Numbered from the stretch's first letter, positions 13,342-31,034 are shown. The stretch is DNA of 64,000 bases from Chrysomallon squamiferum (GCA_012295275.1 CM022674.1:15534953-15598952); one strand, 5' to 3'. Numbers and translations are program-made. Notes: generated from the sequence alone by a model not told the origin.

Positions 13342-13680
13342 GAAAACTGTAATGAAAATTCGTCAATCTTCTGTTTTGATCTAAAACTCTAATGAAATTT
13401 CGATCACAACCTGTTTTGAGCTAAAAACTGTAATCAAATTCGACCATGTTCTCTTTTTATCTTAAACTGTAACGACAATTTCACCATCTTCTATTTAGAA
13501 TCATAACTGTAATTCGAATCCAACTATCTTCTGTCGTGAATTACAACTGTAATAAAAATTTGACCATTTTCTGTTTTCAATTATAACTGTAATGAAAATG
13601 CGGCCATACTCTATTTTTCACTGAAACTGTGATAAAAATTCGACCGTCTTCGGGTTTGAAGTAAAACTGTGTTGTTAATT
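13342..13680 (+). repeat. About 41-bp minisatellite built from the last coding segment of the FReD gene
   Basis: The final codons (AAAACTGTAATGAAAATTCG ... stop) are reiterated about eight times, with divergence, immediately after the stop. Each unit begins with a variant of AACTGTAATGAAAATT and ends with a variant of CTGTTTTGA.CTA. The same structure, with fewer units, follows copy 3. Confidence 0.8.
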
Positions 13681-14166
13681 CAAATGAAATAACAGTACTA
13701 GCCTAATGAAAATTGAATTATTAACTAGAAAAATAAACTGAATTAAAAACGGAACAAAATTCCAATTGACAGGAATGTTTTGTTAGTCAAAATATTGAGA
13801 AAAAATGTTATTGGAAAATCATTTCAAACAAAATGTTTGAAATGTTTATTGCTTTTCGGATATATTTCATATAAAATCTGAAAACTACTTATTTTGAAAT
13901 AGTTAAATTTATAAGACGATAAATTTAATTTTATAACTGATTTGTTTGGAAAGGGTTATTAAATCTAATTCTATGTAAGCAAATAGTGCTGAATCTTATT
14001 TTAATTCCTGGATAAAGATAAATTCATGAAAAATGTGTTTGTTTCTTCGTATCTTTGTTCGTTGATTTGTTTATGAATTTTTTGTCGTGTGTCCTAATTA
14101 AATAACCGATTTATTTCAATATATACATATATACACACAAAAATATTTACTTACATCTATTCATAC

Positions 14167-14229
<63 letters not shown>

Positions 14230-15059
14230 CGCAGACACACACACACACACACGCACATACATATATAATCTTTTGAAAACAAGAAGATATCAAAAACAAG
14301 AAGCTATCATTAAAGCAAGAGAAAACGAACAATTAAATAATAATAATATTAATATTACAAATACTACTACTATTACTGCAACTGCCACGATCACTACTAC
14401 TACTGCTACTGCTACTACTAATAAATATGCACACATACACAAACACACAGCCACACGCACACAGACGCAGATTGTAAGCACAATATGTAGTTCATATAAA
14501 AACACATGAATATTTTAAATAACGTCATCTCTTTGAAGACTGAACAAAGCTGGAAAAGTCGCTTCATATAATCCCAAGTGACTCAGTTCTGTAGATGATC
14601 CTATATTGATCGACCAGTGTATCGTTAATCTAATTTAAAAATAACAAAACAGGGTGACGAAAGGTTAATTATTTATTTGTATACAGTTCGCCAAGTTCTA
14701 TTTCATTGTTTGTCAGAATTTATTTTTAACAATTTGTTTTTATTTAATCCCTTAGGATGTTTGTAACGTTGATTAAAAACAATAAGTTTTTTAGTATGGA
14801 CGTGCCTATTAATACCTATAAAAAAAAATTTCAATAGAACAAAAGGAAAATGAAGGAGAAACTATCAAAGATTCCGCTAGATAAAGAAAAGCAAATGTCA
14901 AATTTTTATAGATGAACAAAACATATTTCAAATGATCATTTCCCTGATGACTATTATATGAATAAGAACAAATATGATTTCCATTCTGTTTCACGTTTAT
15001 ATGATTCAGCTGAACTTATAAAATCAATAGAATTATAAAAAAATATATATATCTATATA

Positions 15060-15060
<1 letters not shown>
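13680..15060. other. Spacer between FReD copies 1 and 2
   Basis: AT-rich spacer with (GT)n/(TA)n/(CA)n at about 14175-14260 and ACT/TAC triplets near 14360-14420. No coding exon supported; open frames here are microsatellite translations. Confidence 0.5.
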
Positions 15061-15333
<273 letters not shown>

Positions 15334-16109
15334 CAAAGCAAAAGGAATGAAACGATGTATAAAACATATTTCAAATGACCATTTCCCAAATGACTATTGT
15401 ATGAATAAGTATTAATGTATTTACCTTTATCTTTGGTTTTCTATGTTTCAGCTAAACTTAGAGAATCGATAGTTATTATTAAAAAAAAAACTATCTACCA
15501 TTAGTATCTTATTAATTTAATCATCCAAGTGAGACGTTGCTTTCATTAATAAAGGATGAAATATTTCTGATCTGGATTGAAAACAGAAGCTTTTTTCATA
15601 CGGTTATATAATTTGAAGAAATCAGTTTGATTGACTTCTAGTTACAGTGTCTTGGAAACATTAATAAAAGTAATTACTAATTTATTTCGCTCTATGAAAT
15701 AACGATTAAAAGTTCTTTACTAACTGGAATAATTTAGTTCTGAACTGAGATACCTAAATTTTATCACTGATATCGTTTATAAGATGAAGATAATGAAAAT
15801 GATCTACGGGATAATATTCTGTGTTATAGCATTTCTGACAATCGTTGTTTCTTTTTCCAATTCCGAGCTTGGGACTCGTAAGACTTTTCGAAAGTTACCA
15901 CAGTACAACGATAAGAAACCTACAGAAGATCCTTCAAAAGAATTGAACGTGTCCAGTAAACTCTACTGCGTCAGAGAATGTTCCAGCTACGTCGGCTGTA
16001 AAGGATTCTTCTACAACAACACCAACGGCATGTGTTCTCTGTACAGTGAAACATTGAATTCTCTTTCGTTGTTAGCGAGGCAGAAACAGAATCACATGGT
16101 ATGATATAT

Positions 16110-16295
16110 TCTGTGTAGAGGTAGTTAATGTTATTATTGTATAGAAATTGTTCCATCTGGCTGTTTAGAGATAATTAATGTTACTGTATAAAAAATGGTT
16201 CCTCTGACTGTGTAAAGATAAATAATGTTAGTATTGTCATAGAAAGGGTTCCCTGTCGTTGTGTAGATATTATTATTATTAGTAGTATTATTATT

Positions 16296-16331
<36 letters not shown>

Positions 16332-16395
16332 GCTGTTGTTGTGACAGAAAGCGTTGCGTCTAACTGTGCAGAGCGTATTAATGTTGTTATTACAG
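16110..16395 (+). repeat. Tandem degenerate copies of the exon-2 acceptor and start in FReD copy 2
   Basis: Before the real exon 2 the motif (T/C)A(C/T)AGAAA..GTTCC.TCT..CTGTGTAGAGATAATTA recurs about five times, for example near 16140, 16190, 16240 and 16347, mixed with TTA/TTG triplets (16262-16340). Each unit repeats an acceptor plus the first about 30 coding bases of exon 2. Confidence 0.7.
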
Positions 16396-16983
16396 AAAGT
16401 GTTCCCTCGGACTGTGTAGAGATAATTATGAATGGAGGTAAAACAAGCGGAGTTTATACAATTGTACCACGTGACAATGGCAGCCCAGTCAGAGCGTCCT
16501 GCGAAATATCTGAAAGTGATAGCGGTTGACTTGTAAGTTTGAGCAATGTTTTTATTAATTTTTCTATTGTTTTTATTTCATCCATTGTTATTGGTTTTTC
16601 TCTCTGATTTGTCTCGTTTTCTTCCTTTTCGCTTCGCTTTATTCATGTGCGTTTTATTGTGTGTCGAATTAGTTTTGCGTTTGAACAAAAACAAATTCTG
16701 TTCTTCTTTTGATGTTCAGGTTTTTCAGAGACGGACGGACGGATCAGAAGATTTCTACAGAACGTGGCAAGAATACAGAGACGGATTTGGTTCATTATCT
16801 ATCGAATTCTGGCTAGGTACATAATTAATAATACATAGTTAAGCGATGAGACCACAAATATAATGTGTGTGTGTGTATATTTATGTATGTGTATATATAC
16901 GAATGAGTATCATTAAAAATAAAATAAAAAAATGAAAAATTTGTATTACTTTAAAAATAACTGAAGACACAGTTGAAGAGATG

Positions 16984-17109
<126 letters not shown>

Positions 17110-17359
17110 GAAATAATAATAAAATAAAATAAAATAAAATATCTCGATATTTTATGATTCATCGAACGATTATTTATCTGGTTTGTATTACCAGGAAATG
17201 AGAACATACATCGTTTGACCAGACAGGGTTTCTACGATCTAAAAATTGACTTGGAAGATTTTGAAGGAAACACGACTTTTGCTATCTACAAAAATTTCTC
17301 AATAACTGGAGAAGATGATTTTTATCGCTTATCAGTGGAAACATACAGCGGAAATGCAG

Positions 17360-18944
17360 GTAATTTGAAGCAACTACAGCCAGAACAATTATACTCATAT
17401 TTTTAAGAATAACAAGATAAAGAGGAAGTTAAGATTCGTAGTTTCTAATGTAAATCAAGCAACACAAAAAATATAAATAAATAAAGAAAATAAATAAATA
17501 AATAAATAAATAAAATTCTAATACATTCTTAAAATCAATATACCAAATTCTAAACAAACATAACAGTTAAGAATAAAAATGACATTTTTTTCCCATTGAA
17601 AATGATATATTTTTGTAGGTAGAGAAAAACATGTTTTTATATAAGTTATGACAAAACTTGATACAAACATAATTGGTAATATTTCACATTTGCATATTCA
17701 TAAACAAATAAAATAAAATGATATATATATATATATATATATATATTTGCTTATTAATAATATGTTATTCGAAAAATTGTTACGTATGGATGATAGGCTT
17801 TACCCTTTCATGAAAAAAAAAGTGACACATTTTATCCGTTGTCCTTATGATAATAAGAATTATAACAGTAGCAAGAACCACACGAATAATAACAGTAATA
17901 ACAATAAATTAACGATAACAAAAATAATATAGTATAAATACTACAAAGACTAATGATATTAGAAAGAAAACGGTAAATATGAAAACAAGTAAATGAGTAA
18001 TTATTATCACACTTCTGTTAAAGAGTCCACAATAAATTATTTAATAATCATAGTTGATATTGCCATGGTTGTATTGAACATTCTAGAAATTGTTTTGTCC
18101 TACGTTACTTGTATATGTATATATGTATGTGTGTATGTAGGTTTGCATGTGTCTATGTATATATATGCCCAATACATATCGTAGCAATAAATACATATAC
18201 ATACATAAACAGATAAATACAATCATCCACACGTACATAATAAAATTAATAATCTCTCTGTGAAGACAATAATACTAAAATAAAATTACTTTGTAGATGT
18301 AACTGGAATATTCGATCATATCAAACAAAGAGTATGAAATAAATAATTCTCTTGGTTTAATGTTTTAACTTAATACTTTCTCTCTATATATCTTTAGTCA
18401 AAAGGTATGTACATGTACCGTTGTGATTCAGGATATGAAGATGGGTGTGTGAATAAATGATACATTAGTTGATAGATAGACGGATTATTGAAATCCTGGA
18501 AAAGAAGGAATTATTTATTTTATTTTATTTATATTATACAGCCCACACGATACAGACTCAAAAATATATATTAATAAAATATATGAACAGTAAGAACAAT
18601 AAAAACAACAAAATAACTGAAATATAAATAGAGAACGAAATCAAAAACAAATAAGATGGAGCAATAAAAATATAAAAAAGCAGAATATGTCGGTAAAACC
18701 AGACCCTGAAGCAAGACAGGAAGAAACAAGAAATCAAGACGACGCAAAACAGAGAGAAAATATGAGAGATTCTGTTAGTTCAGCAAGCGTAAATATTAAT
18801 TTTCAAAGATGAACAAAACATATTTCAAATGACCTATTTCACTTCTATATGATATTATATGAATAAGATAAAGATTTCCATTCTGTTTCAATTATATAAA
18901 ATTCATATGACCTGATAGAATCAATAGCATTATAATATGTATTA

Positions 18945-18945
<1 letters not shown>
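17360..18945. other. Spacer between FReD copies 2 and 3, with a dispersed repeat
   Basis: The segment 17670-17820 resembles 7158-7290 (shared CATATTCATAA and GTTACGTATGGA.GATAGGCTTT), so it is a dispersed repeat. 17960-18120 resembles the spacer at about 9440-9590. No FReD final exon and no other gene seen. Confidence 0.5.
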
Positions 18946-19285
<340 letters not shown>

Positions 19286-19757
19286 GGAAAAAGACAATAC
19301 AAGATATTCTGCTTGTTCAACAAGCGTAAATATTAATTTCTCAAAGATGAATGAAACATATTTCATGTGACCATTTCCCTAATGACTATTATATGAATAA
19401 GTATTAATGTATTTACAGTTATCTTTGGCTTCTCTATGTTTCAGCTAAACAGAGAATCGATAGTAATTATTAAAAAAAACGTATTAATTTAACCATCCAA
19501 GTGAAACGTTGCTTTCATTAATAAAGGATGAAATATTTCTGATCTGGATTGAAAATAGAAGCTTCTTTCAAATGGTCAGTATAATTTGAAGAGATCGGTT
19601 TGGTATACTGCTAGTTACAGTGTCTTGGAAACATTAATAGAAGTAATTAATAGTTTATTTCGCTCTATAAAATAACGATTAAAAGTTCTTTATCTAACTG
19701 GATTAATTTAGTTCTGAGCTGAGATACCTAAATTTTATCGCTGATATCGTGTATAAA

Positions 19758-22630
<2,873 letters not shown>

Positions 22631-22759
22631 AACTGTAATGAAAAATTTCACCATCTTTTCTTTTGGACTAAAACTGTATTGAAAATTCGACCAGCTTCTC
22701 TTCTAAACCAAAACTGGGATGAAAATTCGACCATTTTCTGTTCTGAAATAAAAGTTTAG

Positions 22760-23440
22760 TCAGCTGAAAGGGGATAATACTACTAGCCTCATCAATACTG
22801 AATTATTAACTAGAGAAATAATATAAAATAAAAATGAAACAATCAAGGCAATTAAAATTTGTGAGATAGTTTTATTTATGAAAATATTGAAACCGATAAG
22901 AAGAAAATTATTTATTATATATAACTGGTGTCTTTGGAAACAAAAAACTATTTAACCTTTCTTTATAAATGGTTGTTGAATGAAAATATATAACTGTTAT
23001 CTTTTGTAACTGTGATTAAATGTAAATTCATGAATGTACATTTTTTCATAGAGAATATAGATAACTACGTACAAAAAAACATACGTATATATAACTACAT
23101 GCAAAATACATACGTATATTTTTACACACATACATATATGCGTATCTAAATACATATATACATATATGTATACACATATGCACTATGACCTAAAGAGAAT
23201 AGTCATTATCGTAATCAAAATAATGTAATTGCAGAAATAATCATGAAAATAATAAAATTGAATTTAGTAGTGAGTATGACATAAATAATTCACAGAATTT
23301 CATGTTTCAACTTAATGCATTACATATATAGCAAAAATATGTCTAACTGAATAAACTATCTTACATGCATATCCTGAGAAATATTCATTAATAATAAAAT
23401 TTAACTACTTTATAGATGCAACTGGAATATTCTATCATGT

Positions 23441-23475
<35 letters not shown>

Positions 23476-24335
23476 TATATATAAATAAAGAAAGAAAGAA
23501 AATAAAGAAAAGAAAAAAAAGAGTAGGAAATAAATAATTCACATGGTTTCATATTTTAGCTTAATGCTCTGTATACATCATTAGAAAAATGTTCTGGACG
23601 TGTACTGGTGTGTTTGAGTCTATGAACATGGGGTGGGTAGGTCGATGATACATTGGTGGATAGACGGACAAAAGGGTTACTGAAATCCTGGAAAATTAAG
23701 AAATGTTTCTTTTTCATGTTATTTATTTTTCTATAAAATCCATTTGCAAGCAAAAGAAACACGATGCAAAGATAACTACAACAGAAAAACAAAACAAAAC
23801 AAAGAGTCACATAACCACTACATTATTAATTACATTAATCATATTCACCGTAGTATCAAATACTTCAGCTCTCAATAGAAAACAGAAGTTTACGTCATAC
23901 GGTTAATTTGTTTCGGGGTTTTACTTAGTTTGATTGCCAGCGACAGTAAAATGGTAAAGCTCTAGATGTATCATTAGCTACAGTAACACGGTTGTGTAAC
24001 CAGAAAGAAAATGGTTACTCAAAGCTGTAGTTGATTGTATTTAACACGTCTGATTGTACTGGAAACAATTCTTAAAGACAGAAAAAAGCTAATACTTTTC
24101 GTCACCTAGTCAAATTAAATATTGATAAGCTCTTGTTTGATTGTAATTGTTGGTCCTGTTTAGGAATCAGCAGAAACAGAATTTATAATATTTCTTGGAA
24201 ACACTAGAATAATTAATTAATAGTTTATTTGGCTCTGTGAAATGACGATTCAAATATCTTTATGCAGTAGGATTAATTCAGTTCACAGCAGAAGATAGGT
24301 AAATTTAAGCACTGAAATCATTGATAAAAGCAGAT
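22760..24335. other. Spacer between FReD copies 3 and 4
   Basis: AT-rich, with a poly-A run (about 23441-23470). From about 23845 it matches the upstream region of copy 1 (TATTCAC.GTAG.ATCAAATACTT, GGTTGTGTAACCAGAAAGA). No gene seen. Confidence 0.5.
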
Positions 24336-24337
24336 AA

Positions 24338-25694
24338 TGAAAGAAATGCACGGGATAACATTTTGTCTTTTCGCATTTCTGATAATCGATCTTTCTTTTA
24401 CCAATACTGAGCTCAGTACTCGCAAGACTTTTCGAAAGTTACCAGAGTACAACGATAAGAAACCTGCAGTTGATCTTTCAAAAGAATTGAACGTACCCAG
24501 TTAACCTTACTTCGTCACTGAATGTTCCAACTACATCGTCAGTGAATGTTTCAGCTACGTCGGCTGTAAAGGTTTCGTCTATAACAACGGCAACGGCATC
24601 TGTTCTCTGTACAATGGAAGGTTGAATTTTCTTTCGTTTGTTAGGGAGCCAGAAACAGTAACTTGTGGTAAGATAGGGTTGATTTGTTTTCTTATATATA
24701 AATCAAATGTAGTACACAAATAAAATTTTAAAAAGTGAAATTTGTTTTCATATGTATGTGTGTGTGTGCTTATAAGTCTAATCTTATATATGCATTCATT
24801 TAGATACTTTTATTTTATAGGATAATGCATGTATATTTTTGCATCCGAATTTACCAACTGACATCATCATCGTTGTTGTTGTTATTATTATTATTACAGA
24901 AAATGTTTCCTCTTACAATTATGAATGGAGGTAATTATGAATAGAGATAGTAAGATCTGTGAAGCCGGATAAAACAAACAAATACATAAGTAAATCAAAC
25001 AAATACATACATACATATATAAATAAATAAATAATAAAATATCTGGATATTTGCTGAGTCACTGAACGATGGATTTGTCGATTATCTATCTGATTTATCT
25101 TGCCAGGCTCTGAAAACATAGATCGCTCGACCTGACAGGGTTACTACGATCTAAAAACTGACTTGGAAGATGTTGAAAGAAAAACGAAGAATGCTGTCTA
25201 CAAACATTTCTCAGTATCGTTTCATCAGTTGATATGAGGTAAATAATAACAGGTAAATACAGATAAATAATGCATTTATTAATAATATAATAATTATTAA
25301 CAATATATTAAAATTCATATATAATCAATAACTGTAAATCGATAGGTAATATATTTGTATATGTAGATAAAATAGTGTATTTTTATAGGTAGAAAAAAAA
25401 GAATATCTATCTATCTATCTATCTATCTATTTATCTGTCATTCTACACTGGTGGTGCAATAGCTGTCATTCGGCCAATCTGAACGGTTTGTACCTCAATG
25501 GAACCAATAATGTATTTGCTGCAGGAATCAACTGGTCGTCATGGAGAGACTATTGCTATTCACTGAAGAAAACTGTACTGAGACTTCCTTCCATCCTCTG
25601 TTCTGAAACTGGAATGAGAATTCCACAGCTTTCTCAGTTGATGTCAGACAATAAATCTAGCTTAATCGATGTGAAATTTTACCTGGAGAAATAA
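24338..25694 (+). pseudogene. FReD gene copy 4, strongly decayed
   Basis: Exon 1 equivalent begins at ATG 24338 with signal peptide and PAN-like sequence, but has a stop (TAA 24502-24504) and a local duplication of the CFSYVGC part. Exon 2 is cut down to about 24900-24935, and exon 3 is missing. Exon 4 (about 25107-25230) has TGA in place of the conserved CAG codon. Part of exon 5 remains at about 25440-25600 ([20 protein letters not shown]) after an (ATCT)n run. The gene cannot make a FReD. Its upstream sequence is of the copy-1 type. Confidence 0.85.
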
Positions 25695-25788
25695 AGGAAA
25701 ATAAAAAAAAAAAAATTACAGTTTACAGGAATGTTTTCTTAGTCAAGATATTGATACTGATAAACAAAAATTGTGTATTCAATAGTAT

Positions 25789-25827
<39 letters not shown>

Positions 25828-26070
25828 GCCAATGATTACAACCAGTGATCTGTCTTCCTGTCTCTTGTATCTATCTCTATTTCTTTAGTGCATTAAGTGT
25901 CAAATTAAGAAGTAACTACAACCAATTTCGCTGAATATAAACGAAGCAAGTAGAATTATTGCGAATAACGCCAGGTGCAACAGACACGAATCGTAGCTAC
26001 TAGGCATGCGCAGCATGTGCACCTGAGCAGACGATCGATCGATTGCTTTTCCTAGCGTCCACAAAAAATG
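25695..26070. other. Spacer with (TAA)n run, no gene recognised
   Basis: TAA array at about 25790-25826. The rest is unique AT-rich sequence becoming less AT-rich toward 26000. Confidence 0.5.
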
Positions 26071-26290
26071 TATCTGAAATACTGATATAATGACGTAAGA
26101 AAGATAACGAAGGAACAGTCCTGCTATCGTTATCAGTTGAATAAAAGTAGGTCAGATATGTTGCCGTGTGCATGCTGTTTTTAGTATTCATTGTGTCCGT
26201 GGCTTAGCTTTTGCTCCACACATTAAAAAATAAAACTAGGTTCTGGCAGCTGAATAAAATAATCTCCTGTTTCTCCGAACAAAATATCCA
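26070..26290 (+). promoter_or_regulatory. Duplicated promoter-like segment P2, upstream of the STAND/ankyrin gene
   Basis: Direct copy of 2660-2885 (shared AATGACGTAAGAAAGAT-like block, GTCCGTGGCTTAGCTTTTGCTCCA). Preceded by a GCATGCGCAGCATG block near 26003. Position and local composition fit a promoter or untranslated first exon for the gene that becomes visible from 29138; this is an inference. Confidence 0.4.
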
Positions 26291-26399
26291 GTGCGGCATC
26301 ACTAATGAATGAAAAGTGAACAAATCTGGAAGATTTTTAACATTTGGTTTTTGTTGTTGTTATTATTAGCACATACTTTAATAATTTGAAAACATATAT

Positions 26400-27198
26400 A
26401 TGTTTTGTGTTATTCTGTTGGCAGGACTGAACAGTTATATGATCAGTTACAACCACTGGTTTAGCATACAGTAGTAATAATCTAAAGATGGGATACATTG
26501 AATTATAAATAAATAATTGTTTTGAGGGTATTAGATCGATGTACATAGGTAATTCTGCAGTGAGTGTTAAACAACAGCAAATGGAGGTGATGAGTAATTC
26601 AGTAAATTATTTATAAAAGAGAATTCATCTCTATATCTGTGGTTAATCTTAAATTTATGTCCTGAAATGACAGCAGATATTCACTCAATGTTTTATTATG
26701 AATTTTTGTTATCACCATGTTCATCTATGAAATGGTTATATATCCACGTTCAGGTGTCAAACTTGTGAAATCAGCTAATATTTTCTACAGAGGTAAATAT
26801 GCTATCTCAACAACTTGTGTACATATAAAACTATCATGTGACTGAAACAAGTCTGGTATATTACAAAATCACTAGTAAATAGAGCTGATCTGTTTTTAGT
26901 AAAGTGTGACTTTTTGTTTTTATTGTATTAGATTTGGTTCATAACATTTTATTTTCTAAATTAACCACATCCATCTACATTGATAATAAATAAATAAATA
27001 AAATTCTATTTTAAGCATCAGTTTCAACTGTGTTAATGATTTTTTATACTGATTTTTGAAAAAATGGCAGTTATAACAGATTTATTTTTAATTTTAATAT
27101 TTTGTTCCTCTTGGTGCTTAATTCTTCTTTTTTATTTTTGTTTATACTTTTTTTTATTAATATTTTGGGTAAATGGCAGCAGTTTTTTCATTACAGTA

Positions 27199-27234
<36 letters not shown>

Positions 27235-27420
27235 GAAAGTATTACTTGACAATATTATTTTATGAAGCAAGGTAAATCAGTGTGTTAGTTTTGTATTGTT
27301 CTATTGACAGGACAGAAGAGTTGTATGGTCAGTTACAGACAACTGGTTTAACATACATCAGCTAATGTCTAAAGATGGGTTAAACTGAATTGTAAGTAAG
27401 TAAATGTTCTGTTTGTTTAA
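26400..27420 (+). repeat. Duplicated segment with exon-like mini-motif upstream of the STAND gene
   Basis: 26405-26520 and 27293-27412 are diverged direct copies. Both contain an AG followed by GAC(T/A)GAA.AGTT.TATG.TCAGTTACA, which reads TEQLYDQLQ in the first and TEELYGQLQ in the second, then a weak GTTTA donor-like site. A third short echo (CAG GACTTACTGAACAGTTT|GTAAGT) lies near 27752. These may be small 5' exons of the STAND gene, or non-coding repeats. Confidence 0.35.
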
Positions 27421-29137
27421 ATTAGTTACATTAAAATTTAATGTTATAAGTGTGCAAAGTACAGTACAATACAGATAAAACTTTACTTGTCAAAGCCAGT
27501 CTCGGGCTAGGTCCAGGTTTTATTAAAAAGTAACTTTTCATTCGTTTTGTAGTTTGTTACTTATAATTATTTCTGTAACAGTTTTCAACCTTTACATAAA
27601 ATATATTACACTGACTTCAATAAGCAAATTTCATATTTGTCTCTGATACCAGAAATAGTTAATAATAAATGAAATTATTTTTTACCTTAGTTACCTAATG
27701 TTTCCTTTGTTCCTATTTATTTATTTATTTACATTTCAAAAATGAAGTAACAGGACTTACTGAACAGTTTGTAAGTGGAAACTCTGATCAGTGTTCTTTT
27801 TCTTTTTCCAAGATAACAAAATGACTGTCACTTGTAATTCATTTAAAAAAGAAAATAAGTTGATATGTTTTCAGTCACTGAATATTCTTTGCTTTCTTCG
27901 AATATTTAATCAGTTTTCAACAGATATTATGTAATATTAGGTGATACTAACTTTAATCCAAACATTTTGAGGCATAAATACAGCAGTTTTTACTCATTTT
28001 GTGAAGAAAATATTTGTTTCCAGTGCAGCTGTGTGTTTGTGTATATATATCTTCAATCTGATATAAATTATTATACTTAGTGTAGAAAAATTATCATTCA
28101 GTAATCTATTAAATAATTTAAAAACCTAATAGGGTAATGACTATTATTATTATTTTGAAAATACATTTACATTTAATATTTAAGTGAAGGAATACATGTT
28201 CAAACACAATCATAGGTTATTATAATTATTCTAGAATCATGTGTAACTGCATGAAATTACTTTAAAACATTTATTTTATTTTCTATTTTTTTTACAAATA
28301 CATGTATATATATATGGTGTGGAGAAATCATCTTTGAAAAATAAAGGATTCAGTCACAAGTAAACATTCAGCCTGTAGGATCCAACTCATCTCTTCAGTT
28401 AAAAGTTGGATTTGTCAAATTGTCAACTAAACTAATTCCCAGTTCTAAGCTGATTCCACTTCCACTCTGTGCATAACATGCTCACTGATGACACAAATGT
28501 GCTGGACTCATGATTGGCCAAAGGCTTGAAGAGTTACAACATTAGGTTGGATGTAGAGTGTTGAGCTCACTAATGGACTGATGACTGTAATTGTTGTCAA
28601 GCTGATGTCCTGTAGGTTTGAGGCATAACTGTGGAATGCATTCTTATTTTGTGTCATCTTTGTGTTTATTATGTTCACCATTGTGCCAAGTTGACACTGA
28701 ATGAGAGATGTGCTAAACAAAGGAGTTGAAAATGTGATATTTGAGCATGCTGCAGTTAAGAAAAACAAGGAAACATCATACACTAGCATCTCACAGTGAA
28801 ATCAGTTGTAACTGTCATTCAGAAATATAGAACATCATTCTGTTGTCAGTCATCACAATTTTGTAATTACTTGTCACGTTTTCACTCATTATGTTCAGGT
28901 GTATATTTGTGATATTTTAATTTGTATTGTTTATATAAAATAATTTAGTACAGTTGACAAGACTAAGAATATTACTTCAAAAAAATGTTCATTGTATAGT
29001 TATATTTGTATTGTTTATATAATTTAGTAATAGGTCTGACAAAACTAAGATAGGAATTGATTATAATATTATCAATATGATGCTTCACATGAATCTGAAT
29101 CCAGAACTATCTGAACATGTATGTTTGTAATGTTTAG
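27420..29137. other. Probable 5' introns of the STAND gene, nothing recognised
   Basis: AT-rich DNA without convincing exons. The minus-strand open frame at 28508-28789 has no recognisable domain and no support. Confidence 0.4.
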
Positions 29138-31034
29138 AAAAATGTGGAATAACACTAGTAAATCAGAGCAGCAGAACAGCTGAGAAACACAGGAACCCAG
29201 AGCCAGAACCTGCCCCAGTCAGCCCATCACCATCCCCTAAGAAGATGGAAGAGAACAAATCCAAAATGAGGTAAGACTAATTAATTAGAACTATGTTTTT
29301 AGGTAACAGTATTGTGAAATTGTGTTTTCCTGAGTATTTCTAAATAACATGATCAAACATCTCTTTTTAAAAAATGAGTATATTTATTTTAAGTCTTTTT
29401 GATTTGATTACTTTAAAAAAATGTCCAGGCATTAATTTATAGAACAGAAATTGAGAATACCAGCTATGATTCAATGCTAGTATTAATACAAGGTACTAGA
29501 TGTAGGTCTCTAGTAAAACATGCAAGGTGTTGTAGATATTTGGATCAATTCCTGCTGATGTAATCTTGAGCTGTTTTCATTAACACCTGATGTATGAAAT
29601 AGTTTGTACTGTTTGTGGGTAGGTATAAATGAAACATCACTTGTTGTTAATAAGACAGAGTAGAGAGTGAAGTGACTGCAGTGGGTTTTTTTTTTTTTTG
29701 TTATCTGACTGTTCCTAAATCTTATGTCTGACCCATATAAAAGTAAATAAAATAAGTAAATAAAACATTTCATTTCTTCCTTTCTATATAAAAAAATCAA
29801 TATATTATTTTTTACAGCTCAGGGAATATGGATGACAAAAATGAGAGTTCAGAAGATTCTTCTAACACAGCAGCTGTTTCTTCTGCAGAGACTGTGACAG
29901 CTGTTTCTTCTGCAGAGACTGTGACAGCTGTTTCTTCTGCAGAGACTGTGACAGCTGTTTCTTCTGCAGAGACTGTGACAGCTGTTTCTTCTGCAGAGAC
30001 TCTGACAGCTGTTTCTTCTGCAGAGACTGTGACAAGTGTATCTCTCTCTGGCATCACATCTCAGTCTTCCTTTGACATCACTCGTATAGAACATCATTTA
30101 CAACTATCTGTGTCAAGCAGTTCTGGTAATACACACATTATTTCAATGAACTATTTACTTTTTTAATAGGAAATTGAAAAGAGTCAACATTATTTTTATA
30201 TTTGTCGTAATAGAATATTTTGAATATATTGTTTACTTTACTGCTGGTAAATTCTAAACTGACAAAAGTACTATATACATTTGTATCAATACACTGTTTC
30301 AATGTATTGTTTAGTTACATTTCAGGCATTAGAAAATTGACACTTTTAAAAGTTATACTGATAATGAATTAAGTTTAAAGTTTTTACCGTGTTTCTGTTT
30401 CACAGATTAAAAAAGTAAAGCCAAATACACTGCAGTTACTGTTTATTTGCTTCATCATGACCTTTATAATTAACATTTTTAATTGATATATTGTTATATG
30501 CAATAATACTTTTAATTCATTGTATTAATACTGTATGCTGTCCTTAAAAATGTATTTACTCTCTTTCACAGATACTCAAACAATAATACATGCAAACATA
30601 AGTCACTGTGGAAAGGTTCAAATAGGAGCCGAAAACAAGTTAATTAGTAAGTTGAAAACTGAAAGTTTTCTTTTTCTGTACATGTTTAATATATAAGAGA
30701 ATACAGATTAGTGTTTTTCTCTCAGACACTGTTTAATGAACAACATCCACACATGTGACCACTTATACTGAAGAAAAGTCTTCTTTTTTTCTGAGATATG
30801 AATATATTTGGCATTCACATACAATATCCTTTCCAATATATCATGCATCTATTTTGATGTTGTAGCAGTTTTTAATACTGATGTCACCATGTCATCACAA
30901 GAAACACATTTGCTAAGAAAAACTGTAAACATTCATAAGTAGCATTACAATAGAATACCCAGTCAATAATTTGCTGAAACATTCAGGAATTTTATATTGT
31001 AGAATTAAGAAGTAAATGCACTCTGAGATGGTAA

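Larger units (their letters stand above)
10786..13384 (+). pseudogene. FReD gene copy 1: signal peptide, PAN/apple-like and fibrinogen C-terminal domain, disrupted
   Basis: Exons by phase and comparison with copy 3: 10786-11104, 11333-11469, 11848-11944, 12230-12394 and a remnant at about 13168-13384. Exon 1 encodes a hydrophobic signal peptide (FCILAFVIIVVSFANT) and a Cys-rich PAN/apple-like segment (VTECSTCVGCKGF). Exons 2-5 encode the fibrinogen C-terminal domain, which in this family binds carbohydrate or acetylated ligands outside the cell. The copy is broken twice. In exon 4 the conserved CAG codon is TAG (12259-12261). In exon 5 the start is replaced by a Tc1-like fragment, and about 11 bases before the YNxC motif are deleted. 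A truncated secreted product is possible, but a full FReD cannot be made. Confidence 0.85.

Noticed and set aside
28508-28789. Minus-strand open frame of 93 codons
   Set aside because: No domain, no splice context and ordinary AT-rich composition, so chance is likely.
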